A stretch of 64,000 nt of DNA. Source: Phycisphaerales bacterium. Its GTDB lineage: Bacteria > Planctomycetota > Phycisphaerae > Phycisphaerales > UBA1924. This document shows, piece after piece, positions 15,837 to 24,098 of the stretch. Position numbers and translations under genes: made by a program. The notes under the pieces were generated by a model. It saw only the letters and a list, made by a program, of their open reading frames with translations, was not told the DNA's origin and made no database searches. Where the stretch lies: assembly GCA_020847535.1 (NCBI GenBank), contig JADLBU010000002.1, positions 34,059-98,058 on the forward strand, given 5' to 3'. The first letter of the stretch is position 1. Every line of letters starts with the position of its first letter.

Positions 15837-16050
15837 GAGTCACCTTCCCAAGTTTTGTCCGCATGGTCAGAGCGACCGCGGCCGTGGATGGAACCGGCGA
15901 TCACGCGCCGGCGAGGCTTGCCCGGGAGCCAGAAAGCCCTGGGCATCAACAACTTGACATTATTCTAACCCTTCGGTGCCCGCGCCGCCAGCCCATCGCG
16001 GCACTGTTTCATCGCGTTTTCCAGGTCCGGAAAGCACCTCACACCCGCCG

Positions 16051-17406
16051 TCAACCCACATCCCGCTTCTGGAACAGGATGATCCCAAGGCACAAGAACA
16101 CCACGATCTGGGCCAGTCCGTACATCCCCGCCAGGATCGCGTGCCCCACCGGGATCCCCTGATTCTGCGACACCGCATCGATCATCCAGAAGAGCTGCAT
16201 GTTCGGCAGCATCGCCCAAGGCGCCAGCGCCCCCCACGAGACCTCCGTCGGCCGGATGAACGCGTAGTCCCCCTCCGCCGGAGGACGGGCGATCGATCCG
16301 GCCCCGTTCCCCGCGACCTTGATCGTCAGGTTCCGTCCCTTGGACTCGGTCACCACCAGCGCAAAGGGCCGGCCCGCATCGAGGAACTCCCCGCCGTCGG
16401 CCGGATCCCCGGGGAACTTCTCGTGCCGCGCGACCCACATCGCCGAGCCGTTGGGGCTGGGGCCGAAGTAGAACGAGTCTCCCGGCTTCACCGGGTAGGT
16501 CGGATCCTGCTGGAGCTCGACGCGATAGCTGTCACCCGGACGCGAAAGCTCGTGCCGCACCGCATCCAGCGTCGTCGCCTGACGCACGATACCGAAGTAC
16601 TCGTTGTGATAGACATGCTGCCCGATCAGGTGGTTGGTGAGCAGCGACAGCACGAACACCACCGCGCACACCGCGATCGTCGCCACCTGCTTCAGACGCG
16701 TCGAGGCTGCCGTCGCGATGCTCGTCAGCACCAGGATCGCCATCATCAGGCACAGGCACGCGATCGTGATCTGAGGCTTGAAATCAACCCCTGGAGACTG
16801 CGGGCGCCACATCTTGCTCACGCACAGCGTGAGGAAATACCCGATCGATGTGAACGGCAACAGCAGCGAGACCGCCGTCTGCGGGAAGTTCCACCCGTAG
16901 AAGAAGTTCGTCCACGCCGCCAGCACCAGCGCCAGCAGCGTCGCGCTGAGCCCGAAGAAGAGCACCGGGCCGTCAAGCTCATCGGCCGCCGTGCTCATCA
17001 CGCCGTGGCGGATCGCAAACAGCAGGTAGATCAGCATCGTCACGCTCGCGACCATGATCGCCCCGGCGACCCCCAGGTACTTGCCGATCACCAGCAGCGG
17101 GCGATCCACCGGCTTGCTCACCACCGTCAGCACCGTCTTGTTCTCGATCTCGCGCGACAGCACGCTGGTCGCGATGAACGCCGCGAGCAGGGTTGCCGCG
17201 ACAAACACGGTCGACATCCCGATGTCCAGCAGCAGCTTGTTGTCCCCGCTGACCTCCCCGCTCTCGGTGTACCCCATCGAGTACCCCGTGTTCCAGGTGT
17301 TGAACACCTGCAGCACCCCCGACAGCAGGATCAGCAGCAGGAAAATCGGCTGGCGGAGGCTCTCGACAAAGGCGTTGCGGGCGATGGGGAGGATCTGTTG
17401 AAGCAT
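16051..17406 (-). CDS. ABC-2 type transporter permease with large extracytoplasmic loop
   Basis: This membrane protein of 451 residues starts at ATG 17406 (MLQQILPIARNAFVESLRQP). The first helix is PIFLLLILLSGVLQVFN. The cytoplasmic loop SREIENKTVLTVVSKPVDRPLLVIGKYLG is typical of ABC-2 permeases. Several more helices follow (VAGAIMVASVTMLIYLLFAI, VLFFGLSATLLALVLAAW, ITIACLCLMMAILVLTSI). A soluble domain of about 140 residues precedes the last helix near the C-terminus, which ends ILFQKRDVG. No ATPase gene is adjacent. The ATPases at 22731 and 45875 in this window are possible partners. The substrate is unknown. Confidence 0.82.
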   Translation of the reverse strand: MLQQILPIARNAFVESLRQPIFLLLILLSGVLQVFNTWNTGYSMGYTESGEVSGDNKLLLDIGMSTVFVAATLLAAFIATSVLSREIENKTVLTVVSKPVDRPLLVIGKYLGVAGAIMVASVTMLIYLLFAIRHGVMSTAADELDGPVLFFGLSATLLALVLAAWTNFFYGWNFPQTAVSLLLPFTSIGYFLTLCVSKMWRPQSPGVDFKPQITIACLCLMMAILVLTSIATAASTRLKQVATIAVCAVVFVLSLLTNHLIGQHVYHNEYFGIVRQATTLDAVRHELSRPGDSYRVELQQDPTYPVKPGDSFYFGPSPNGSAMWVARHEKFPGDPADGGEFLDAGRPFALVVTESKGRNLTIKVAGNGAGSIARPPAEGDYAFIRPTEVSWGALAPWAMLPNMQLFWMIDAVSQNQGIPVGHAILAGMYGLAQIVVFLCLGIILFQKRDVG

Positions 17407-18000
17407 GCGTTTCCCGAACGGGTCCCACGAACGGGCCCATGAAAAGGGCTAACAGTCTTTGCCACTCTACCGCCCCGGGCAAATGGAGCCGACCGCCTCC
17501 TCCGCCCCGTTCCCGACCTTGTGGAGGGGAGCGGGGGCGCAAAGGATGCCGGTACCCACCCCCCGCGGCACGAACCCGAGGAATTTCTTCGCCGCCCGCG
17601 AACCGAAGTTCGCGCCATCCGTAGGACGCCTGCCAGAACAGCATGTCTCTCCGCGAAGCAAGGCGCCGGACCACCGGTGCCTTGCAACGTTGGTGCCCCG
17701 ACCGACTATCAACCGGGGCATTCACACGTTCTGCCCCTCGGGCCTTTGGCCTCCGGGGGTGATCGCCTCGGGAGGAGAACAGAGTTCTGTGCCGAAGTGG
17801 CTCCCGGGTTCTCCGGTGGGTGGACAGGGCTCTGTTGAGGTGGCAGAATTGGGATCCCCGGCTGGGCGAACCGCCCGGCCCCGTCTTGGTCGGAGTCCGA
17901 AGGTCAGGGCAAGCGGTGGGGGGTGGCCTCGTTCGGGTGTTCGCGTTGGGTTTTGATTGGTCGATTCAGCGACCTGGAGCCGCGGCACGCGGATCAGCGG
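17407..18000. other. 594-base divergent gap, no convincing gene
   Basis: This gap separates the minus-strand ABC permease from the plus-strand SPFH operon. Short frames exist here but show no conserved motifs and no ribosome site. Its main content is the hairpin cluster at 17597-17808. Promoters for both neighbours should lie here, but I cannot locate clear boxes. Confidence 0.6.
17597..17808. other. Cluster of hairpins, possible structured RNA or leader
   Basis: Four clear hairpins and one imperfect one follow in 212 bases. CGCGAAC-cgaa-GTTCGCG is at 17597-17614. GCAAGGCGCCGG-acca-CCGGTGCCTTGC is at 17658-17685 (12 pairs, one G-U). TGCCCCG/CGGGGCA is at 17694-17720. An imperfect CCCC...GGGG stem enclosing GGCC-ttt-GGCC is at 17734-17758. 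An 8-bp outer stem 17767-17774/17801-17808 encloses AGAAC-aga-GTTCT. I do not recognise a known RNA family. Confidence 0.45.
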
Positions 18001-20142
18001 ATGAAGGCGGACTATCTCACCTATCGGAAAGCCACAGGCGTCTCGATCCTGGGCTTGGTTCTCCAGACCGCCCAAGCCGTCATACTCCTGATCTACGGCA
18101 TCCTCAACCGGGACCAGGCCGCCATGACCGGCGGGGTCATCATCGGCTTCGGCATCCCCGTCTGGCTTGGACTGGCGATCGTCTTCGACCAGCATCGCCG
18201 CGAACGCCTCGAAGCGTTCGAAGCCGAGGCGATCGCCGCCTCCTCTGGCGCCAGCAATTCCGTCTTTGACACCGGCGGCGAAGAGTTCAAGGTCGCCGCC
18301 CGCCGGCTCGCCGGCCTCCACAAGTTCTTTCTTCCCGGCCTCAGCATCTTCATCTGCATCGGACTGGCCGTCATGGCCTGGTTGCGGTTCAACGTCGCCA
18401 AGTCACACCTCGCCGAAACCGATCGCCACCTGACCGATCCCGACGGCTGGGGGATCGCCATCGGCCTCACGCTCGCCGTCATCGGCTTCATCTTCGCCCG
18501 CTTCGTCTCGGGCATGGCCAAGCAGGCCGCCTGGGCCAACCTCCGCGGCGGCGCAGCCTACGCGGTCGCCTCCTCCCTCATCGGCCTGGCGATCGCCGTC
18601 GCCCACTTCGTCGACTACGCCGGCCCCGATGTCATCCGAATCTATCTCCCCATCGTCCTGGCCGGCCTCATGTTCATCATGGCCGGGGAGATCCTCCTCA
18701 ACCTCGTCCTCGATCTCTACCGCCCCCGCAAGCCCGGCCAGATCCCGCGCCCGGCCTTCGACTCGCGCATCCTCTCCTTCATCGCCGCACCCGACAGGAT
18801 CGCCGAGTCTATCAGCGAGGCGATCAACTACCAGCTCGGCTTCGATGTCTCCTCCAACTGGTTCTACCAGCTCGTCTCGCGCCGCCTGGGCATCCTGGTC
18901 GTCGTCGCGATCGTCGTCGTCTGGAGCCTCTCGGCCCTCACCGTCATCCAGCCCCACCAGCGCGGCATGGTCCTGCGCTTCGGCCAGTTTACCCGCGAGA
19001 TGGGCCCCGGCCTGAACCTCAAGCTCCCCTGGCCCCTCGAGCGCGTCGAGATCCCCGAGTACTCGCGCAAGGCCGCCGACAAGCCCCGCGAGATCCTCGG
19101 CTACACCACCACCGGTGTCCGCATCCTCGACCTGGGCACACCGCCCCCCGCCAACACCACCTCGGCGATCCTCTGGACCAACGACCACGTCGGCGAGGAA
19201 GTCTTCCAGATCGTCCAGCCCTCGCGCATCGACAGCGCCTCTTCCGCGCGGAGCGACGATCCCGCCCTCCGCGTCGAATCCTCCGCCCCCGCCGGCGCCG
19301 GGCTCGCCCTGGTCGCCGTCGAGATTCCCATGTTCTACGCCGTCCGGGATGTCAAGCTCTTTGACTCCTTCGCGCCTCCCGAGATGCGCGACGACATGCT
19401 CGCCGCCGTCGCACGCCGGCAGATCATGCAGTACCTCTCGCACCAGTCCGTCGATGACATCGTCGGCGGAGATCGCCAGAAGCTCAACGCCCAGATCCGT
19501 ACCTCCGTCCAGGCCGCCCTTGACAACCTCAACCCCGACCCCGCCACCGGCACGCCGCAGGGCGCCGGCATCGACCTCCTCTTCGTCGGCATCACCAACG
19601 CCCACCCCAACAAGGCCGTCTCCCAGAGCTTCGAGAAGGTCGTCCAGGCCGATCGCAACCGCGAGTCCAAGATCGAATCCGCCCGCAAGGACGAGATCGA
19701 AACCCTCACCAAGGTCGTCGGCAGCACCGAGCTGGCCTTCAAGATCTCAAGCGAGATCCAGGCCCTCGAGCAGATGCTCACCGACAAATCCACCCAGGCC
19801 GCGATCAAGGACCAGGAGCTCAAGATCCAGCAGCTCCTCGAGAGCGCCGGAGGCAGCGCAGCCGAGCTGGTCGCCAAGGCCAAGGCCGAGCGCTGGACCC
19901 GCCACATGGGCGAGCGCGGCCGCGCCTCGCGCTACGCCGGCCAGATCGCCGCCTACGAAGCCTCACCCCTGGTCTTCCAGGCCGGCGAGTACTTCCAGGC
20001 CCTCCGCGCCGCCATGACAGGTGCCCGCGTCTACATCGTCAACGACAAGGTCGCCGACCTCCGCATCCAGGCCGAACTCCAGGATGTCGACACCGGCGTT
20101 GGCGTCTTCCGCGACCGCAGCGAATCACCCAAGGACTATTGA
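18001..20142 (+). CDS. Polytopic SPFH/HflK-like band 7 protein
   Basis: This protein of 713 residues starts at ATG 18001; GTG 17923 is a weaker upstream option. The N-terminal about 300 residues hold six or seven membrane helices (SILGLVLQTAQAVILLIYG, GVIIGFGIPVWLGLAIVF, LSIFICIGLAVMAWL and others). A further helix (LGILVVVAIVVVWSLSAL) then leads into an SPFH domain beginning TVIQPHQRGMVLRFGQFTRE, the HflK signature. A helical coiled-coil segment (KVVQADRNRESKIESARKDE) follows. HflK/HflC-type proteins build membrane microdomains and control FtsH. The extra polytopic domain is longer than in HflK. First gene of a six-gene operon with two further SPFH proteins and an ABC exporter. Confidence 0.83.
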   Translation: MKADYLTYRKATGVSILGLVLQTAQAVILLIYGILNRDQAAMTGGVIIGFGIPVWLGLAIVFDQHRRERLEAFEAEAIAASSGASNSVFDTGGEEFKVAARRLAGLHKFFLPGLSIFICIGLAVMAWLRFNVAKSHLAETDRHLTDPDGWGIAIGLTLAVIGFIFARFVSGMAKQAAWANLRGGAAYAVASSLIGLAIAVAHFVDYAGPDVIRIYLPIVLAGLMFIMAGEILLNLVLDLYRPRKPGQIPRPAFDSRILSFIAAPDRIAESISEAINYQLGFDVSSNWFYQLVSRRLGILVVVAIVVVWSLSALTVIQPHQRGMVLRFGQFTREMGPGLNLKLPWPLERVEIPEYSRKAADKPREILGYTTTGVRILDLGTPPPANTTSAILWTNDHVGEEVFQIVQPSRIDSASSARSDDPALRVESSAPAGAGLALVAVEIPMFYAVRDVKLFDSFAPPEMRDDMLAAVARRQIMQYLSHQSVDDIVGGDRQKLNAQIRTSVQAALDNLNPDPATGTPQGAGIDLLFVGITNAHPNKAVSQSFEKVVQADRNRESKIESARKDEIETLTKVVGSTELAFKISSEIQALEQMLTDKSTQAAIKDQELKIQQLLESAGGSAAELVAKAKAERWTRHMGERGRASRYAGQIAAYEASPLVFQAGEYFQALRAAMTGARVYIVNDKVADLRIQAELQDVDTGVGVFRDRSESPKDY

Positions 20143-20218
20143 TCGAATACGCCCCGCGTCCACGGCGAGCCGCCCCGATCGCGGCACGCCCCGCACGCCG
20201 GGTTTCAGGAGAACGATC

Positions 20219-21304
20219 GTGAACCGACTGGTTGTCATGCTTCTCGCGGCCCTGGTGCTCCTGGCGCTGCTCTCCTACACCGCCACCTACACCGTGCGCT
20301 ACACCGAATCCGCCGTCCTCACCACCTTCGGCCGCGCCGATGAGAAGGATGTCCGCAAGGAGCCCGGCCTCAACTTCAAGCTCCCCTACCCCTTCCAGTC
20401 CGTCACCAAGTACGACACCCGGGAGCGGTTCCTCCAGACCGTCAGCGAGACCCAGCAGACGCGTGACAATCGCCAGATCGTCGTCGAGTCCTTCTGCATC
20501 TGGCGCGTCGATGACCCGCTCAAGTTCTTCCAGGTATTCTCGAGCGCTGGGGAACGCGCCGATGAGCACTACAAGCGCGCCGAGGAAACCCTCCGCGGAC
20601 TCCTCCGCAGCGCCCTGGGCGCGGTCAGCGAGTTCCGCATGGACCAGTTCTTCACCGCCGATCCCGCCGGCTCCAAGCTCCCCGAACTGGAGAAGAAAGT
20701 TCTCGAACTGGTGATCGCCAAGGGGCCCACCGGCAAGAGCGTCTCCGACCTGGGCATCTCCGTCATCGATGTCGGCATCAACCGCATCCGACTCCCCGAG
20801 GACACCTCCAAGGCCGTATTCGACGCCATGGGCGCCAACCGCGATCGGCTCGCCAAGGACATCGAGGCCAAGGGAGAGGCGATCGCCGCCGCGATCCGCG
20901 CTCAGGCCGACTCCAACGCCCTCCGCATCCGCGCCTTCGCCGAGCGCCGGGCCCAGGAGATCCGCGCTGCCGGTGACCACGAGGCTGCCATCTTCCTCAA
21001 GCAGATGAACTCCGCCCCCGAGCTTGCGGTCTTCCTCAAGAACATGGAGTTCATCCGGGATGTCATGGGGGTCAAGACCACCCTGGTCCTCCCATCCTCC
21101 ATGCCCGGCATGGGCTTCCTCAGCCCCGATGCCCTCAACTCCCTCAGGCCCGGCCAGATCCCCAGCTCGAACCTCCCCCAGGACTGGTCCACCATCCGCC
21201 AACTCCCCAAGACCACCAGCGATGCCGCGCCCGCAGCCCGGCCCGCCGTTCTGCCTGAGAAGAAGCAGGATGGCGAAGTCTCTTCCGCGGAGGGTTCACG
21301 GTGA
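20219..21304 (+). CDS. HflC-like SPFH protein
   Basis: This protein of 361 residues starts at GTG 20219, supported by AGGAGA 7 bases upstream. One N-terminal membrane helix (VVMLLAALVLLALLSYTAT) is followed by the SPFH domain (YTESAVLTTFGRAD, GLNFKLPYPFQSVTKYD, LQTVSETQQTRDNRQ), close in layout to HflC. An Ala/Glu-rich helix (DIEAKGEAIAAAIRAQADSN) follows. The C-terminal Pro-rich stretch after about 330 is low complexity. It is expected to pair with the HflK-like protein encoded upstream, with both domains outside the cytoplasm as in HflKC. Its stop overlaps the next start as GTGA, implying translational coupling. Confidence 0.87.
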   Translation: MNRLVVMLLAALVLLALLSYTATYTVRYTESAVLTTFGRADEKDVRKEPGLNFKLPYPFQSVTKYDTRERFLQTVSETQQTRDNRQIVVESFCIWRVDDPLKFFQVFSSAGERADEHYKRAEETLRGLLRSALGAVSEFRMDQFFTADPAGSKLPELEKKVLELVIAKGPTGKSVSDLGISVIDVGINRIRLPEDTSKAVFDAMGANRDRLAKDIEAKGEAIAAAIRAQADSNALRIRAFAERRAQEIRAAGDHEAAIFLKQMNSAPELAVFLKNMEFIRDVMGVKTTLVLPSSMPGMGFLSPDALNSLRPGQIPSSNLPQDWSTIRQLPKTTSDAAPAARPAVLPEKKQDGEVSSAEGSR

Positions 21305-22722
21305 GCACCCTCGGCCCCAACGACAATCCACCCATCGATGCCGCCGATGCCGGCCGGGAGAACTTCCCGCCACGCCGCGGCGTCTCCGTCTCCCTGCGCG
21401 GTGGTGAGGCCGGCTCGCACGCCGCCGATGCCGCCGAGGCGATGGACCCCGCGAACCAGTCGCTCGCCGATGCCCTCCGCATTACCTATCGCCTCGTCCA
21501 GCTCGCGATGATCGTTCTGGGCATCCTCTTCATCATCAGCGGCTTCAAGACCGTCAACGAAGGCGAGCAGGGCATCCGCCTGCTCTTCGGCCGCCGCGGC
21601 CCGGAGCTCCTCCAGCCCGGCCCCAATTTCAGCGCTCCCTATCCCCTGGGCGAACTCGTGAAGGTTTCGACCGGCGCTCTCACGGTCGATCTCTCCGATG
21701 AGTTCTGGCCCAACCTCACCGCCGAGGAAAAGAACAAGCCGATCGCCGAACTCAACGGCAGGAACTCCCTCAAGCCCGAGAGCGATGGCTCGGTCATCAC
21801 CGCCGATGGCGGGCTCGCGCACACCAAGTGGTCCGTCCGCTATCGCCGCACCGATCCGGGCATCTTCAGCGAGAGTCTCCTCCCCGAGATCGAGCAGGAA
21901 CTCATCCGCGCTGCCGTCGGACGCGGCGTGGTGTTTGCCGCCGCCGGCACCAAGGTCGATGACCTTCTCAAGCAGTCCAACGACGATGCCGGCTCGCTCG
22001 CCTCGCGCGCCCGGGATGTCGCCCAGCGCACCCTCGACAACGCCCGCTCCGGCATCACCATCGAACGCCTCTCACTCGTCGAGAAGATGCCTCCTCTCTA
22101 CCTCAAGGACAAGTTCGCCGCCGTCCAGACCGCCGCACAGGTCGCCCAGCAGAAGCAGGAAGAGGCCGGCTCCCTCGCACAGCAGGCCCTCAACAAGGCC
22201 GCCGGCGGCGCCTCGGTCGCCCTTGTCCGGCTCATCGATCAGTACGAGATCGCCATCGAGAAGGCCGACATCCCCGCCCAGGAAAAACTGCTCGCCCAGA
22301 TCGACACCATCCTCGAAGGTCGCGCTGAGGAAGCCTCCCTCCAGGTCGCCGGCGAAGTCACCAAGCTCCTCAGCGAGGCCACCCAGTACCGCTCCTCCAT
22401 CTCCAACCAGCGCAGGTCCGATGTCTCCGCCTTCCTCGCCAAGCAGGAGCAGTTCGCCTCCAACCCCCTCGTCACCGTCCATCGCGAGTGGTCCGAGGCT
22501 CTCAAGTCCTTCCTCGCCCACCCCACCGTCGAGCAGATGCTTATGCCCCCGGGCACCACGACGCTGACCATGGTCATCAACCGCGATCCCATGATCGCCC
22601 GCGACATCGAGATGAAGGCCAAGCTCGCCGAGAACGAGGCGGCCGCCGCGGATCGTGCCAGGAAGCAGAAGGAAGCCCAGTTCAACGTCGACACCGGCCT
22701 CAAGCGCACCCCCCAAAGCTAA
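21301..22722 (+). CDS. Third SPFH/HflK-type protein
   Basis: This protein of 473 residues starts at GTG 21301, overlapping the previous stop by four bases. A cytoplasmic N-tail of about 60 residues precedes a membrane helix (LVQLAMIVLGILFIISGF) and the HflK-like start TVNEGEQGIRLLFGRRG with GPNFSAPYPLGELVKV. The SPFH domain carries an insertion (EFWPNLTAEEKNKPIAEL) before the core resumes at LAHTKWSVRYRRTDP. Long helices (LAQQALNKAAGGASVALV, KLAENEAAAADRARKQKE) suggest oligomerisation. A third SPFH paralogue in one operon is unusual; HflK and HflC normally come as a pair. Confidence 0.83.
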   Translation: MSTLGPNDNPPIDAADAGRENFPPRRGVSVSLRGGEAGSHAADAAEAMDPANQSLADALRITYRLVQLAMIVLGILFIISGFKTVNEGEQGIRLLFGRRGPELLQPGPNFSAPYPLGELVKVSTGALTVDLSDEFWPNLTAEEKNKPIAELNGRNSLKPESDGSVITADGGLAHTKWSVRYRRTDPGIFSESLLPEIEQELIRAAVGRGVVFAAAGTKVDDLLKQSNDDAGSLASRARDVAQRTLDNARSGITIERLSLVEKMPPLYLKDKFAAVQTAAQVAQQKQEEAGSLAQQALNKAAGGASVALVRLIDQYEIAIEKADIPAQEKLLAQIDTILEGRAEEASLQVAGEVTKLLSEATQYRSSISNQRRSDVSAFLAKQEQFASNPLVTVHREWSEALKSFLAHPTVEQMLMPPGTTTLTMVINRDPMIARDIEMKAKLAENEAAAADRARKQKEAQFNVDTGLKRTPQS

Positions 22723-22730
22723 GGACTCAC

Positions 22731-24098
22731 TTGGTCACCAGCGCAGAGATCCTCGCCGCGCGCGGCGCACCCGTGGTCGCCGTCCAGCACCTCACCAAGG
22801 TCTTTAAGGACTTCTGGCTCCGCGGACGGGCTCGCGCCGTCGATTCCCTCTCCTTCGAGATCTACCCCCGCGAAGTCTTCGGACTCCTCGGCCCCAACGG
22901 CTCCGGCAAAAGCACCACCATCAAGATACTCCTGGGACTCCTCGGCCCCACCTCCGGCAGGGTCGCCGTCTTCGGCAAAGCGCCCACGGATGTCGCCGTC
23001 AAGAAGCGCATCGGATACCTCCCCGAGGAGTCCTACCTCTACCCATTCCTCAACGCCCGCGAAACCCTCGATTACTACGGCAAGCTCTTCGGGCTCGAGC
23101 ACCGCACCCGCCAGAAGCGCATCGATGAGCTTCTCGACATGATCGGCCTCACCAACGCCCAGTTCCGCCAGGTCCGCGAGTACTCCAAGGGCATGCAGCG
23201 CCGCATCGGGATCGCCCAGGCCCTCATCAACGATCCCGACTTCCTCATCCTCGATGAACCCACCACGGGCCTGGATCCCATCGGAACCCGCCAGGTCAAG
23301 GATCTCATCATCGAGCTGGGCCGGCGCGGCAAGACCGTCCTCCTCTCCAGCCACCTGCTCGCCGATGTCGAGGATTGCGTCGACCGCATGATCGTCCTCT
23401 ATGGCGGCAACAAGCGCGCCGAGGGCACCTGCGAATCCCTCCTCGAAAGCCAGAACAAGACCACCATCGAGGCCGATGCCCTCGACGATGACACGATCGC
23501 CCAGGTCGATGAACTCATCCGCCGCCGATCCGGCGGAAACAAGTCCGTCCTCCGCGTCACCCGGCCCCGCCAGACCCTCGAACAGCTCTTCCTCGACATC
23601 GTCGAGCAGGCCCGCGCCGAGCAGATCGCCACCTCCGGCGCCACCGCAGGTGGACAGACCGCCTCATTCCTCCGAGGGAATGAGGACTCCGGACGAGATG
23701 TCATCGATCGCCTGATCGCCGGCGGCGATGAACTCCCCGCGGATCCCTCCCGTGTCTCGACCGCCAACGCCAAGGTGCTCGCCGAGCTCTCCGGCCCCGG
23801 CGCGGCGCCCGCAGCAGATGCCCCGCGTGCTGCCCCCGCAAAGCCCTCCGCACCCACCGCCCCCAGCGCCCCCAGCGCCCCCACCGCCGATGCCGCCGTG
23901 ATCGACTCCCTGCTCGCCGGCGATAAGTCGCCCGCACCCGCACCGGCGATCCGCCCCGCAGCGCCCGTCTCACCCGCCTCAGCTCCCCAGCCCGCACGCC
24001 CCGATCCCGCCGTCGATCGCTCAATCATCGATTCGCTCCTCTCAGGGCCCGGCGGCGATCATGCCGCTCCCGACAAGGGCACGGAGCAGCCGCGGTGA
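22731..24098 (+). CDS. ABC transporter ATPase with Ala/Pro-rich tail bearing a repeated motif
   Basis: This protein of 455 residues is best started at TTG 22731, with AAGGA 7 bases before it and 8 bases after the preceding stop. The ATPase domain (about 1-300) has Walker A GLLGPNGSGKSTT, signature YSKGMQRRIGIAQAL, Walker B FLILDEPTTGLDP and H-loop SSHLL. It is of the ABC-2 exporter type. The remaining about 150 residues are Ala/Pro-rich. They contain three spaced copies of (V/I)ID(R/S)L(I/L)(A/S)G at about 324, 389 and 432, a possible partner-binding motif. It overlaps the permease gene as GTGA. Confidence 0.88.
   Translation: MVTSAEILAARGAPVVAVQHLTKVFKDFWLRGRARAVDSLSFEIYPREVFGLLGPNGSGKSTTIKILLGLLGPTSGRVAVFGKAPTDVAVKKRIGYLPEESYLYPFLNARETLDYYGKLFGLEHRTRQKRIDELLDMIGLTNAQFRQVREYSKGMQRRIGIAQALINDPDFLILDEPTTGLDPIGTRQVKDLIIELGRRGKTVLLSSHLLADVEDCVDRMIVLYGGNKRAEGTCESLLESQNKTTIEADALDDDTIAQVDELIRRRSGGNKSVLRVTRPRQTLEQLFLDIVEQARAEQIATSGATAGGQTASFLRGNEDSGRDVIDRLIAGGDELPADPSRVSTANAKVLAELSGPGAAPAADAPRAAPAKPSAPTAPSAPSAPTADAAVIDSLLAGDKSPAPAPAIRPAAPVSPASAPQPARPDPAVDRSIIDSLLSGPGGDHAAPDKGTEQPR

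Noticed and set aside
17407..18000. Small protein genes at 17459-17956 and 17521-17838
   Set aside because: The predicted peptides have random-looking Pro/Arg/Gly composition, no ribosome site and overlap the hairpin cluster.
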